From positions 1,240,001 through 1,304,000 of the forward strand of contig JAJUBI010000004.1 of the NCBI GenBank assembly GCA_022419385.1: DNA of 64,000 nucleotides. The letters run 5' to 3'. Positions 53,882 to 64,000 of this stretch are shown here, in pieces. Both the position numbers and the translations under genes were made by a program. Each line of letters opens with the position of its first letter. Positions within the stretch are counted from its first letter, which is position 1. The notes beneath the pieces were generated by a model. The model was not told where the DNA came from. It saw nothing but the letters and a program-made list of their open reading frames with translations, and ran no database searches. The stretch comes from Paraconiothyrium sp. Pb-2020 (lineage: Eukaryota > Ascomycota > Dothideomycetes > Pleosporales > Didymosphaeriaceae).

Positions 53882-54502
53882 TCAGCACCGTTTCAGCGGT
53901 TTCAACGAGAACTTTTTGAAGCCCGAAGACTTGTTCTCGGGGAGAGGGCCGACGGGAAGGTCGTTGCCCGGGGGAAGGGGAGCTTGGTCGTCTCCGACTT
54001 CTGCCTTCACGTAGTACCAGAGCAACTCGTCGCCCTGGACCACGGTCAGTGCAAGACAGCCGTGCTTGTCGAACGCCCAGCCCGCTTCCTCGCGGCCGAC
54101 GAACTGTGGCTGGAAGCCACCCGGGTTGGCGGTGGTGTCGAGGTCCTCGAGCATCGGCCAGTGCTCGACTCGCTGGACCTTTTCGGCGAAGGCGAAGCCG
54201 AAACGGGTGAGGAGGGCGAGGTCGGCGGCCTCGCGGAAGGCGAAATCGCCGGGGAGCTTGATGTGCTTCGACGAAGCAGTTCCGCGCCAGAGGGTGTACT
54301 TCAGGCGGTCGCTCTTCGACGACGACCTGTCGCGGGGGCCCGTCTCGGCGAAGTGCACGCTCTCGACGCGGTCGAGCAGGCGGGACAGGGCGTAGTCGAG
54401 CTTCTCCGTGAGCTCGGGGGGGAATGCCTTCACATGAAGGTCTTTTGCAAGTAAGGGCTTTACGCCCGTGGAGGAAGCGCCGGCGATGAGTGAGAACGGC
54501 AT
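53882..54502 (-). CDS. Conserved fungal protein, likely relative of the left-edge protein
   Basis: Intronless, 206 aa from the ATG at 54502. The frame is open 39 codons further upstream, but those codons have leader-like composition. It begins MPFSLIAGASSTGVKPLLAK. The middle carries FAFREAADLALLTRFGFAFA and ANPGGFQPQFVGREEAGWAF, followed by LALTVVQGDELLWYYVKAEV and a Lys-rich end. The NPG...REExGWxFD stretch resembles the end of the visible part of the gene at 1-473, suggesting a shared family. No signal peptide or membrane helix; probably a small cytosolic protein. The function is not recognised. Confidence 0.7.
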   Translation of the reverse strand: MPFSLIAGASSTGVKPLLAKDLHVKAFPPELTEKLDYALSRLLDRVESVHFAETGPRDRSSSKSDRLKYTLWRGTASSKHIKLPGDFAFREAADLALLTRFGFAFAEKVQRVEHWPMLEDLDTTANPGGFQPQFVGREEAGWAFDKHGCLALTVVQGDELLWYYVKAEVGDDQAPLPPGNDLPVGPLPENKSSGFKKFSLKPLKRC

Positions 54503-56460
54503 GTCGGTTTGGAGAGGAGTTTGTGAGACTTGGAGGAGAGGCTTTGAGGGAGAAGTGGTGTTTTGCAAGAGGAAATGAGCTTTGTGGGCGGAGGTGAGTG
54601 ACTCGCAAGGCAAGAGCAAAACGAGCAGGCACCCAGGTGAATCACCGTCCTTCTCTCCCGTTCATACAGCTACCCTGTTCTTTTCTCTTCACTTCGAAAG
54701 ATCCGCATGCTGTGCGTCCCTTAGGTACAGAATGCTAGGAACATTATCACAGTAGCGGCCCTGCTCAGAGCAACCTGAAAGCCCTACACCAGCTGCTCAT
54801 GCAATAACCATCAAGTCTATCCTTGCTTCGTTGTCCCTGTACTGCTATCTCTTTGAACAAGTGCAAAACCTATGATATGCCGTCAGCATTGCGGGTATTT
54901 TGGCTCACGCCCTGTCTTAGCATATGCCACTGTACAGGCACCATTTTTGTCCCTGACGGCTCTACCAGAGTAAACTCAAGCATCTTTCAAGAGCTTGTCT
55001 GCTGATTCTTGAACTCTTACTACAATACACTTGCATTTCCAGGCGTAAGGGGTGACCAGAATCATAACAGTGTCCCATATTGCTAGTATATGCTATCTCT
55101 TCACAGCCCATGTCTAACTGATCATGACCAGTCCAGCAAATGATTGCCACCGGTGCACGCTCAGATACTGGTTCTTTCAACCTAGTCTTTGACCATACGA
55201 GTTTCCCCAGCAATATCTCTGGCCTCATTCGTCGCCATAGCTGCGGCAATCATCTGCCTGCTGACGCCCAAAGCTCATTTGCATGCGGCTTCGTACGTAT
55301 ACGAATGGGATCTTCTTAATTCTCGTACAGAAGTGGGAGGTGTAGTAGGATCGTGAGCGGGTGGGTATCGGCGGCAATTAGAACGAACTCAGCCGTGTCG
55401 CGGTTGAGGGATTCGTAGCTTGATCTACTGAAGAGGCCAAGTGTACCTTCATTTGCATCTTTGCGCTCCTATCCGAGGTGGGTTACGCGTTGGCCGAGGT
55501 CGGGTAACTGCGGGCGACCTCAATTCCAACAGACTAGGCTGCCGGAATGTCTGCCATGCTGGGCAAGTAGACTCAGGATTCGTTGGAACAAGGGTTCTAT
55601 GAGCGTTCGGCGGAATGGGAAGACGCGGATGCTGTGTCCGATTTACGCCAAAACGTTGGGTCCACTGCAAAGCTCGCCCAAAGGTGCCTGGGAGAATTAG
55701 TATGCAGAAGAATCGGAAAATGCACTGCTAAGCTCACCTGGAGCAAAGGTGGTGGTTTGGAGGGTTGTAGTAAATGTTGTGGTGGTCCACTATCTGGCCG
55801 CATGACTTGGCACGCGGGAACACACGATCCCAACGCGCCAGTTCAGCCCAGTGTCTGGCCCAGAGTAGACCTACACAGTATGGAGTCAGTTGTTGGAGCG
55901 TTTCTTCACGACAAATGCAACACCTCGTCACTCGAGCATCGCAAGATCCGTTTGTGCAAAGCTCTTGCGCCACTATGAAAATCATGCACAATGGCCTACA
56001 CCGCCAAGGAATGCATGGAACTGCAGCAGCACAACCTCTGGTTCATCGTAACGATGGCACGTGAAAGTGCAACGCGTTGATGCATGCACGCTTATCCGCT
56101 GTCATCCTGTGCAACCACAACAACGAGCGTTGAGGGATATATTTAGCGTGAGAGTCATCGTTCGCTTGCCGATGTCTATTGAGAGCAATCAAAACTTGGT
56201 CTGGCGGTCAATGACGAGCCAGCATGCCCAGCTGCCCAACATCTGCCGTTCAAACATCGATCGATGAAGCTATTCACAGCGGAAGTGGGGCAGCAACTAG
56301 AACGCGGCCGCGCTACTGGTGGATCTGGGTGACTTGGGTGATGTCAGGGCAAAATTCTGGTGCGCCGGGGGCGCGGCCGGTAGCGCGGCATTGGGGTCGG
56401 GTTGGGTTTATTACTTAATGAGCCATTTCCATACACCGCGGCGAGGATCCCACGTTCAGG
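54503..56460. other. Gene-free region
   Basis: About 2 kb between a divergent pair. Short frames on both strands show no conserved or spliced character. No repeat or RNA gene was recognised. Confidence 0.45.
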
Positions 56461-56951
56461 TGAAAATTAGTACCTGACCTGTCCTGCTTCGCATACCTCC
56501 ATCATCTACACCCACGACCTTCCGGCACTTCACCCCGACGTGACTGCCGTTTATCGCTCAACACTCGCTTCCAGCGACAGCCTTTGGTCATTGCAAAGGC
56601 AACCCCTCCAATACGGCCTCGGCCAGCTTCCTCTTTGACCTTCAAGTTGTATCTGCTCGACCTTCACCGCACACGTTCAACAACATCCCTCCTCCGGTTG
56701 CAGACTACTAAAGCCGACCTCGAGCGCGCGTTGTTTCCTCCCGAGGCCAACCGAACCCCAGAATCGCACTCTCAGCTGCCGCATAGCAGTCTCTCTGTGG
56801 TTCTTCCTCTCGGAGAGGAAGAGTCGAGGAGACCTCGCCCACAAGCCAGTCTCGGCTTCGCACCCTTCAAGCCCCCTTAACACGCCCCGGCGCCTTTCAG
56901 ACAACCAAACCAATACTTATAGCATATTTCTCCGGACCAAACATCCAGGGA
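56461..56951 (+). promoter_or_regulatory. Probable long ATG-free 5' leader of ornithine decarboxylase
   Basis: No ATG occurs on the plus strand in this ~490-nt stretch before the ODC start, although several would be expected by chance. One frame is open for 98 codons from a TTG at 56584 to the TAA at 56880. The composition is C-rich, as in fungal leaders. ODC genes are often controlled at translation through long leaders, so the absence of ATGs may reflect selection. The transcription start was not determined. Confidence 0.4.
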
Positions 56952-58341
56952 ATGGCACCTTCCGCAATCACGCCAACCGAGGAATATAAGTTTACCCACG
57001 AAGACTACAAGTCTGTCGAACCTGCTCTTAGTAGGATCGACAATCATGGTGTCACGCTTGGCAAACAATTGAAAGGGGAGGCTTTGAAGAGCCGTGTTGA
57101 GGCTGTTGATCCTGATACCTGCGATGTTGGTGACGAGGATGCCTTCTTCGTCGCTGACTTGGGCGAGGTCTACCGCCAGCACCTTCGCTGGAAGAAGAAC
57201 TTGGGCCGTGTCAAGCCGCATTATGGTGAGCTCCCTTCCATATATCATCGCTGCGTAGCACAGCACTGACGTCGTTCCAGCGGTCAAGTGCAACCCTGAC
57301 CCCCAGGTCCTTCGCCTCTTGTCCGAGCTGGGCCTGGGCTTCGACTGCGCCTCCAAGAACGAGATCGAGACGGTCCTGAAGATGGGTGTTGATCCCTCTC
57401 GCGTCATCTATGCTCAGCCTTGCAAGACGAAGGGCTACCTTCGATATGCCACCAATGCCGGAGTCAAGCAGATGACCTTCGACAACGCGGATGAGCTCTA
57501 CAAGACTAAGCAGATCGCTCCAGATGCCGAGCTCTACCTCCGCATCCTGACCGACGATTCTGCTAGCTTGTGCCGCCTGAGCCAGAAGTTCGGCGCCTCC
57601 ATGGACACCACGGGCGAGCTTCTTGAGCTTGCGAAGAAGCTTGAGCTCAACGTTGTGGGCGTGGCTTTCCACGTTGGTTCCGGAGCCTCTGACCCGAAGG
57701 CATTCATCAAGGCTGTTCAAGACGCGCGCTTCGTCTTCGACCAAGCCGCTGCCCTCGGCTTCAACATGCACACCCTCGACGTCGGTGGCGGCTTCACCGG
57801 CGACGAGACCTTTGAGCCCATGGCCGCAGTCCTATCCGCCTCTCTGGATGAGTACTTCTCGCCTCACATCCGCATCATTGGCGAGCCAGGCCGCTACTTC
57901 GTGTCAACGGCGTTCACCCTCGCGTGCCACGTCATCGCTCGCCGCACTGTCACCGACGCTACGCTGGGCACCACGTCTTACATGCTTTACATGAACGATG
58001 GCGTCTACGGCAACTTCTCGAGCATCATCTTCGACCACCAGCACCCTATGCCGCGCGTGCTAAAGAACGGAAACAACATTCTGTACGATGCTCGTCGCTC
58101 GGGCTACGATACGCCGTCCATGGTTGAATACTCTATCTGGGGTCCAACCTGCGATGGCATCGACGTCATCTCGTCTTCGTGCACGTTCCCAGAGATTCTG
58201 GATGTGAATGACTGGTTGTATTTCGAGGATATGGGGGCGTACACCAAGTGCTCTGCGACCCGCTTCAATGGCTTCACGGATGACCACGACGTCGTGTACG
58301 TGTGCAGCGAGCCGGGTGCTAGCGCTCTGCTGGGTCTTTGA
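56952..58341 (+). CDS. spe1: Ornithine decarboxylase
   Basis: Exons 56952-57225 and 57281-58341 with a 55-nt intron (GTGAGC, branch CTGAC, CCAG) give 444 aa, the usual fungal length. The intron splits the alanine codon of PHYAVKCN, whose lysine (about residue 94) binds PLP. Other landmarks: GLGFDCASKNEIE, VGVAFHVGSGASDP, LDVGGGFTG, EPGRYFVSTAFTLA, and the C-terminal active-site cysteine motif WGPTCDGID. It catalyses ornithine to putrescine, the first committed step of polyamine synthesis, in the cytosol as a dimer with shared active sites. The leader is long and free of ATGs. Confidence 0.96.
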
Positions 58342-58810
58342 AGCTGAGAGGAGGATGAATACGGGCTCTTATCCAAGCATGTTGTAGATGAAGGAAACGT
58401 GGCGTAGCGCAACCTTGACTTGCGCGGCTGTATCTATGTTTAGCGTCAGCATACGCATCAAAAGTACTTTGGTAGACTGATATAGATTTCTCACTGTTCC
58501 CATGTATTTCAGTCCTTGTTGAACTCGCAATTCTCTGCTATATTTTGAATTACGTTTACAGGCGCGACTGAGCAAACGAATCCATAGTCGGTTCTCACCT
58601 TCCAGTGGTGGCAGCCCAAGTGTTGTACATTATCGATTCGATGTTGATGTGGTATTGAAACATGCGTGTAAAACGTAATGAGACGAACACACTCATGTAT
58701 ACACAGTATGGCACTGAGCACCGAAGCTCTGGGATATATTTCTCTACGCACGCTCATGGTGAATACATGCACAATATTTCTCTATATATGCCCCCGATGA
58801 AGTGGTCCAC
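58342..58810. other. Convergent 3' spacer
   Basis: 3' flanks of ODC and spp2. Nothing coding. Confidence 0.5.
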
Positions 58811-60268
58811 TCACCTCCGAGAGTACTTATCGTCCTTATCCTTACTCCTCCTATCATCTCTCTCATCATCATATGCATATTCACGCCTCTTCCTCCGCCT
58901 ATCCTCTGAGTCCCTGCTCCGGCTCCTCTCCCTCTCACGACGCTTATCCCTCCGGTCTTTGCTGTCTACACTTCTCTCTCTACGGTCTCGCTCTCGCCCC
59001 TTTTCTCGACGGTCACTATTGTAGGGGCTGCGGCTTCGGTCTCTGCCGCTATCCTTCTCGCGCCGCTTCTCCCGTCTGCGATCGTCGTAGTCATCTTCTC
59101 GGTACTTCTTGTCTCGTCGGCGGTCACGGTCGGAGTCCTCATATTCCGAGTACTTCTTCTCCCTTCGGCGATCGCGGTCACGGTCTGAGTACTCATCGTC
59201 CCGGTCTTTGTTCTTGTTATCCCGGCGGCTCTTGTCCGACCTCCGCTCGCTGCCATAGTCGTCGTGTCTCCGTTCCCGCTCCTTCCTCTCCCTCCGCTTC
59301 TCGCGTCTCCGCTCGTCTTCCTCATCATCGTCGCCTACGAATGTGTTGTTCTTCGCTACCTTCGCATCGGCCTCCTTTTGCTTCGCCAGACGTTCTTTGA
59401 GCTCCTCCTCTGTGATCATCTCGCCCGTGTGCTTGTTTCGTAGCGTAACAGGATTGTACTTTATCTCCTTCCTTCTATCCTTCTTCGGCCCACCCCATTC
59501 GCCTAATTCGACGCCCACCGCAGCTTCCGGCTTCGCACCGATTCCAAGAAGCGCGGGTCGCTTCTTGATCTCTTTGGGCTTCTCGAGCGGTTTTTTGTCT
59601 TTGCTCAGTGACTCGCCGTCTTTCCAGCCCATGCCGCGGAGGAGAGCTGCTCCAAACCCCTCGATGGGTGTTGCTTCGTATGCGGCGAGGTCGGGGGCGT
59701 CGGGGGCTTCGCGCATGTCGTTTTCGTACGCTTCTTCTTCGGACACAGGAATCACGGTCCGGTCAGTGGATTTGCCGAGGACGAGGGCTTCAAAAGCTTC
59801 GGCTTGGAGTTTCTCCTCCTCGGTGCGACTGTCTTCTGGTTTCGCATCACCATCGACATCCATAGGCTCAAGCTGTTCTTCTCCGTCCAGTGCATCCTTT
59901 TTTTCGAATGTAGTCAATCCAAAAGCCATCTGAGGCTGCACCCGTTGTGCCGCATTCTTGCTATTGCTGGTCTCGGGAGGCGGAGCTCTCGTTCGCGCCT
60001 GTTGTCTTTCCTGTGCCGCTTTGCGCCAATCGCGGTTTGCCAATGCGGGAATGATGCGGGGACCTTGCGGTTCTTCCTTCTTGTTTGCGTCCACGGCGCC
60101 GCCTTCTGCTGCGTCCCAGCCGGTGATTGCTTGCTTCGCGTCCGTAGTTTCGGGCTCGTCGTCGTCGAGAGCTAGGCGTCTTCGCTTTTGGGGCTGCTCG
60201 GAAAGAGCTTTGAAACCGGGTTTGCCTTTTGCGCCGGCGAGCGACAGTTTGAACCCGCCGGGGGCCAT
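58811..60268 (-). CDS. spp2: Pre-mRNA-splicing factor Spp2 (G-patch/GPKOW-type)
   Basis: Intronless, 485 aa, ATG at 60268 (MAPGGFKLSLAGAKGK). After an acidic N-terminal region it carries the Spp2 G-patch-like motif ATPIEGFGAALLRGMGW around residue 210, then KRPALLGIGAKPEA and NPVTLRNKHTGEMITEEELK. The last ~170 residues are Arg/Asp/Glu/Lys-rich with RD/RE/RS repeats, typical of splicing proteins. Yeast Spp2 activates the DEAH helicase Prp2 at the spliceosome before the first splicing step, with the G-patch contacting Prp2. The long RD/RE tail is an extension relative to the yeast protein. The plus-strand frame 58873-59400 is its antisense shadow. Confidence 0.9.
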   Translation of the reverse strand: MAPGGFKLSLAGAKGKPGFKALSEQPQKRRRLALDDDEPETTDAKQAITGWDAAEGGAVDANKKEEPQGPRIIPALANRDWRKAAQERQQARTRAPPPETSNSKNAAQRVQPQMAFGLTTFEKKDALDGEEQLEPMDVDGDAKPEDSRTEEEKLQAEAFEALVLGKSTDRTVIPVSEEEAYENDMREAPDAPDLAAYEATPIEGFGAALLRGMGWKDGESLSKDKKPLEKPKEIKKRPALLGIGAKPEAAVGVELGEWGGPKKDRRKEIKYNPVTLRNKHTGEMITEEELKERLAKQKEADAKVAKNNTFVGDDDEEDERRREKRRERKERERRHDDYGSERRSDKSRRDNKNKDRDDEYSDRDRDRRREKKYSEYEDSDRDRRRDKKYREDDYDDRRREKRREKDSGRDRSRSPYNSDRREKGRERDRRERSVDSKDRRDKRRERERSRSRDSEDRRRKRREYAYDDERDDRRSKDKDDKYSRR

Positions 60269-61291
60269 GGTGTGGGAGGAGGTTTCGCGCGTGGGAGGAT
60301 TTCGCGGCTTTACGAAGCTTGCATTGAAGAGCGTACGTGAGTGAGTAGGGATTGGAGGGTCAAAATTAAATATTCAAGAGCTTTTATAATCCGAAACAGA
60401 CTGCAGTGAAAAGAAGGAAGCTGGTGTAGAAGTGAGAGAAGTAAACGCTCTGAGAGGGTGGAGTCGCGATTCCAAAAGTTCACGCCAATGACATCGCGCT
60501 TGGCGCCTGTCTGTCGAAGGCGGCAATCACAACCACGGTTCCATCGGGCACAACAGTCACGTGTGCAACCCCTCCCCGGGGCCATGGACAGGTGACACAA
60601 CCACTCCCGAGGCCGGCTTCCTTCCGATTCAACATGTTGAAACCCCATGAGGGTCTATTTGAGCATGTCGACGCTTATCCACACCTGGACTGCAAGTCAT
60701 CTTAGTCTAAGCTGGGGGCCGTACTTTTCTACATCCGCCTACACCTGCTTACCTCTCCTCGACTTTGCAGCAACTTTGCTGCATGTCTTGTAAATCTCCG
60801 ACCGGTCAAACCGCAACTGCCGTTGCACGCAAAGATCAGGTCACAAATGCTTCCCCCTCGGTGCGACTTCGCTTCATCGCACCGCAAACGGAAAGGTGGA
60901 AGTCACTTGGGGGCGGCTGAGGGCCAGCTCGTACTAGAATACGAGGCAATGCATCTTCGGACCTTTTATGACCCTCTTTAACGTTCAATTTCCACCTTCC
61001 ACAACAGCCATCAGTTAGGTACTACAACTTTCGTCTTCGATCTTGCCTTCTTGATACCTTTCTTCGAGATACCCCTTATGCGCTTAAGTGATCTTTACTT
61101 GCTTCTTCCTTTCGTCTCAGCCTCGTCTCGTTCTTTGACCCTTTGCATGAAAATAAATGAAATCACGGTTCTCTGTATCTTGAAGGGGACGCACGGGCGC
61201 CAGAAACACACGATACATATCAGTGCTCCAAGCAGACAACAGTACAGCTTCTTGTAAATTCGACACGCTAGAAAAGAAGCTACACTTCGAC
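60269..61291. other. Divergent promoter region
   Basis: Shared upstream region of spp2 (minus) and the Gln-rich protein (plus). The right part is C/T-rich, as in leaders. No gene seen. Confidence 0.45.
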
Positions 61292-63118
61292 ATGGATACC
61301 ACTGCACCCCCACCACCCTACACAATGCAAGCACAGCAACTCCCTACGCCTACTCCTGCGCCGATGCAAAATGCTTTTGGTCAAGCACCTCCCGAGAACC
61401 AAATGTACGGTCAGTTCCAACAGCAACAACCGCAGAACCACATTCCACCTTCTCAAGCATATCCCACACAGCAACCAGCTCAACAGTCTACGATGCAACA
61501 ACCTCTTCAGTACCCTCAGAATATGACCTCTCAACAACAGCAGCAAGTGCAGCAGATTATCCAGAACTTATCGCCTGAAAAGGTGCAGCTGTACCAGCAG
61601 CAAGCTCAGCAGATGATGAGTCCACAGCAAGCTATGAGCCCTTCGGCCTTCCAACAACCGCAGCAGATGATCCCGCAGTCACAGCCCATCCAGCAACCTC
61701 AGAGGCCGCACTATACTACCACCGCGCCTTCCGGGCTCTTCGGCCCCAAGCACTCCTCTCATAGCGATCCCACAAGCCCAAAAGATGAGCAGAAGACAGA
61801 CAGCGTGAAGCGTTTCTTCGGCGACACGCTCATGGGCCGCGTAGCCCGGTCCTCTGTCCAAACCGTCACCACTACAATGAAGATGCCAACATCTTTATCA
61901 CCCTGGGGCGACAACAACCCCGTCACTCTCCCAAATGTACGCTACCGAGACGCTGTCCTCTTCACGACCTTCGCATTCGTTGGTGCGCCATTGGTCGACG
62001 GAATATCAGACGGCGTGACTTCTGCGTTTGGAGCTGACAGCTTCATCTCGGAAATTGTGGCCTCGGGTGCTGATACCATCGTCGGCTCAACAGTGATAAA
62101 GTACGGCGTCTTCCAGATCGTTGAGCAAGCCATCGACAAAGGCATCATTGAGCACATGCTTCCCGAAGAGGAGAAGATGTTGGTCACGACAGGTGTAAAG
62201 AGTTTGCAAGTCGGCATCAAACATAAATTGATGGGCGTAGATGCAGACTTGCGTTTCGTAGGTATATACCCTAGCCGCGATCCTCAAGCCTGCGAGAAAG
62301 GATGGTTCTGTCCGTATGTCTTTGCATCTGCAAGGACACCGTCTATACCAAGATCCAACGACTTCGGTATTTGTCAGTTCTTTGGCCCCTTTTTGGGTGG
62401 TACGTAACCTTTCTTCCCTCCTGCACGGCCAGCAAGCATCAAAGGACGCAGCTTGGGATACTAACGATGCAGGTGACTACCTCCTCGCTCACAAACTTCT
62501 TGCTGAATCCGCACACACGCTCGCACTATGTGATCCCAATCCTCAAGTCGACATTGGTACGAACCGCCTGGTCGTCCTCTTCACAGGAATCGCGCCCTAC
62601 CGCGCAAACATGTGGTCAACATCCCGGCGTCCAGGATGTGGTAAGTCACGTCCCTATCACCCTTTACACAATGCGCTACTCAACCTTCCTTTTACTTCTC
62701 GCATGCTTGCTCAACTACGCGCATCAATTAACCCTAACCTCTCTCAGGCACGATAATATTCTACCTCCCCACAGGCTGCCCCGCCCTCGTTATTCCCGTG
62801 ACCTCCCGTGCCCCCATCTGCGCCTGGTCCCCCTGGACGCTTTCTCAAATGCGCGCCTTCCAAGCCTCGGTCAACCCCGCCATGAATCCCGCGACGGGCG
62901 GCTACCATCCAGAGTGGCAGCATGAGCAGATCTGCGAGTACCTCGATACCATCATCAGCGTTCCGCATTGCAAGGAGACGATCAGAGAGAAGTATGTCGA
63001 CGTGCTGGGGAGGATGGTCAGTCTGGTGATTAATGGAGCGCTGTACTTAGAGAGGTGCAGGCCGGTGTTGGGGAAGTTGGATCCGGAGAGGGCGGGGATC
63101 GTGATGTTTCGGTATTGA
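61292..63118 (+). CDS. Gln/Pro-rich protein with conserved C-terminal domain, three exons
   Basis: Exons 61292-62399, 62473-62640 and 62748-63118 with introns of 73 nt (GTACGT, branch CTAAC, GCAG) and 107 nt (GTAAGT, branch CTAAC, TCAG) give about 548 aa. The ATG at 61292 has good context (GACATGG); the frame is open upstream without ATG. Residues 1-160 are Gln/Pro/Met-rich and likely disordered. The rest looks folded: VKRFFGDTLMGRVARSSVQT, hydrophobic FTTFAFVGAPLVDGISDGV, GDYLLAHKLLAESAHTLALC, IIFYLPTGCPALVIPVTSRA and WQHEQICEYLDTIISVPHCK. A further intron-like stretch at 62314-62377 must stay unspliced in the full-length frame. No family name is recognised. Confidence 0.75.
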
Positions 63119-63677
63119 AGTGGAGAATGGGAGAGTGGCTGCAGTGGTGGTTGTAGAACTCGAGTTATGAAGAAACGGGTCTGGATGACATGCAGAGACG
63201 GGTCTATGCTTGTGCAGAGGCAGAGACATTGGGTAGGCTAATTCAGAAAACTCATACCTCGTATGGTAATGAGCTGGCTTATGTCTTCTGCACACAGCAT
63301 GTGACGAGAGCAAAGTCAATTATATCAAGACGCATAAGGTAATGTTCTGCTTTCAAAAGGTTAAATCTTCCCAAAACCTTTGAACTGAACATTAAATATC
63401 AATCAGAGTAGTAGGTTTTGTTCGTAAAATTTTTAGTTCGATTCGCACATATACACATCTCAAATTACGGACATTACAAAGTGGTCTAGTAATACACAGT
63501 GCATGAACCTCCCTCTCTCCCACTTGGATATTAACGCTAAATGCAATACCCCAACGCCTGACCACGTGCGATCATGACGATCATCAGTGCTCCATGCATA
63601 TTTACAAACAAAGGAAAAGACAGCACTAACTCTTTTAGGTTTCTAGTCTTGGACAGTTCTATACCTTCCGGAACAGC
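63119..63677. other. Convergent 3' spacer
   Basis: AT-rich 3' flanks of two convergent genes. Nothing coding. Confidence 0.5.
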
Positions 63678-64000
63678 CTAGAAATTCCTCGACGGCAAAG
63701 GCGCTGGCTCAGCCGGCTTAGGGATGTGTCCGGGACCACTGTTGCCATTCGAGAACCCATTGGTGTATCCGTTGGTATGGCCATTCGTGTAGCCATTGCC
63801 GTTCACATGCCCATTGCCGTTAGTGTACCCATTCGTGCCATTGGTATATCCATTCGTGTTTCCACGGAAGTATTGTCCGCCATTTGCCGCGCCATCACCC
63901 TGGAACCCACCCTGTTCCGCCACGTCCATCTCCGTTTCCCTGCTCTGATGGTGCTTCGACCTAACCGCAGGCATGAAGTCGATGAAGAAGCTGAGCACAT
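63678..64000 (-). CDS. C-terminus of a protein with an Asn-Gly-rich tail, cut by window edge
   Basis: The frame enters from beyond the right edge and closes with a stop at 63678-63680. The visible part starts with a hydrophobic stretch, LSFFIDFMPAVRSKHHQ, that may be the end of a membrane helix or a conserved domain. A low-complexity tail follows, built from NGYTNG, NGNGHVNGNG and NGHTNG units, then GHIPKPAEPAPLPSRNF. Nearly all of the tail is Asn, Gly, Tyr and Thr. The tail alone does not identify the protein. Confidence 0.6.
   Translation of the reverse strand, partial: VLSFFIDFMPAVRSKHHQSRETEMDVAEQGGFQGDGAANGGQYFRGNTNGYTNGTNGYTNGNGHVNGNGYTNGHTNGYTNGFSNGNSGPGHIPKPAEPAPLPSRNF

Noticed and set aside
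53874..54632. 252-codon Arg/Pro-rich frame overlapping the 206-aa gene
   Set aside because: Same strand, other frame. The 206-aa frame has ordinary protein composition and resembles the left-edge gene, whereas this one is a GC-rich shadow.
58873..59400. 175-codon frame antisense to spp2
   Set aside because: Mirror of the Arg/Asp/Glu repeat tail; no independent start context or conserved content.
1..64000. CRISPR arrays, bacterial operons, rRNA genes, centromeric or telomeric repeats
   Set aside because: None was seen; the sequence is eukaryotic and none of the repeats has a direct-repeat/spacer layout or telomeric motif.

Overview
The window is nuclear DNA of a filamentous ascomycete (Pezizomycotina), probably a dothideomycete. 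The evidence is the gene style: short 50-60 nt introns with GT..CTRAC..YAG signals, compact genes on both strands, a GH7 cellobiohydrolase with a fungal CBM1, an eight-cysteine CFEM membrane protein, a GPI-type wall protein and a group of fungal double-zinc-ribbon-like proteins. No bacterial or organellar genes were seen. The class-level placement is an inference.

Layout. 1-8.2 kb holds four minus-strand genes: the 5' part of a conserved protein, a three-TM protein, an ATP-grasp-like protein and an acidic, probably mitochondrial protein. 8.2-16.5 kb is sparser. It contains a tRNA-like, highly structured Pol III-type locus (9.3 kb), a Ser/Pro-rich protein, a 196-aa protein and an 88-aa secreted or membrane peptide. 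16.5-21.6 kb is a four-exon ABCA-type transporter. 22.0-23.9 kb is a tandem array in which each module is an exon-like block followed by an intron-like block. 24-31.3 kb is poor in genes, with a broken protein-kinase fragment, a 76-bp tandem repeat and a small spliced gene encoding a cationic peptide. 31.4-40.2 kb is ordinary: a Cys-rich small protein, a CFEM protein, an F-box/LRR-like protein, a Rossmann-fold protein and an LRR protein.

40.3-47.1 kb is a cluster of four diverged zinc-ribbon-like paralogues, two of them apparently damaged at the N-terminus, with one unrelated duplicated-domain protein between them. 47.4-49.6 kb is a repeat-containing GPI-type wall protein. 51.8-53.5 kb is a secreted cellobiohydrolase. 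53.9 kb carries a likely relative of the protein at the left edge. 57-63 kb holds housekeeping genes (ornithine decarboxylase, splicing factor Spp2) and a Gln-rich protein of unknown role. The window ends inside a protein with an Asn-Gly-rich tail.

The genes do not form one pathway. Extracellular functions (GH7, CFEM, GPI protein) lie among housekeeping genes. The most unusual parts are the exon-intron array at 22.0-23.9 kb and the tRNA-like RNA at 9.32-9.51 kb. All splice models were made by eye from splice signals, phase and family knowledge; none was tested against transcripts.
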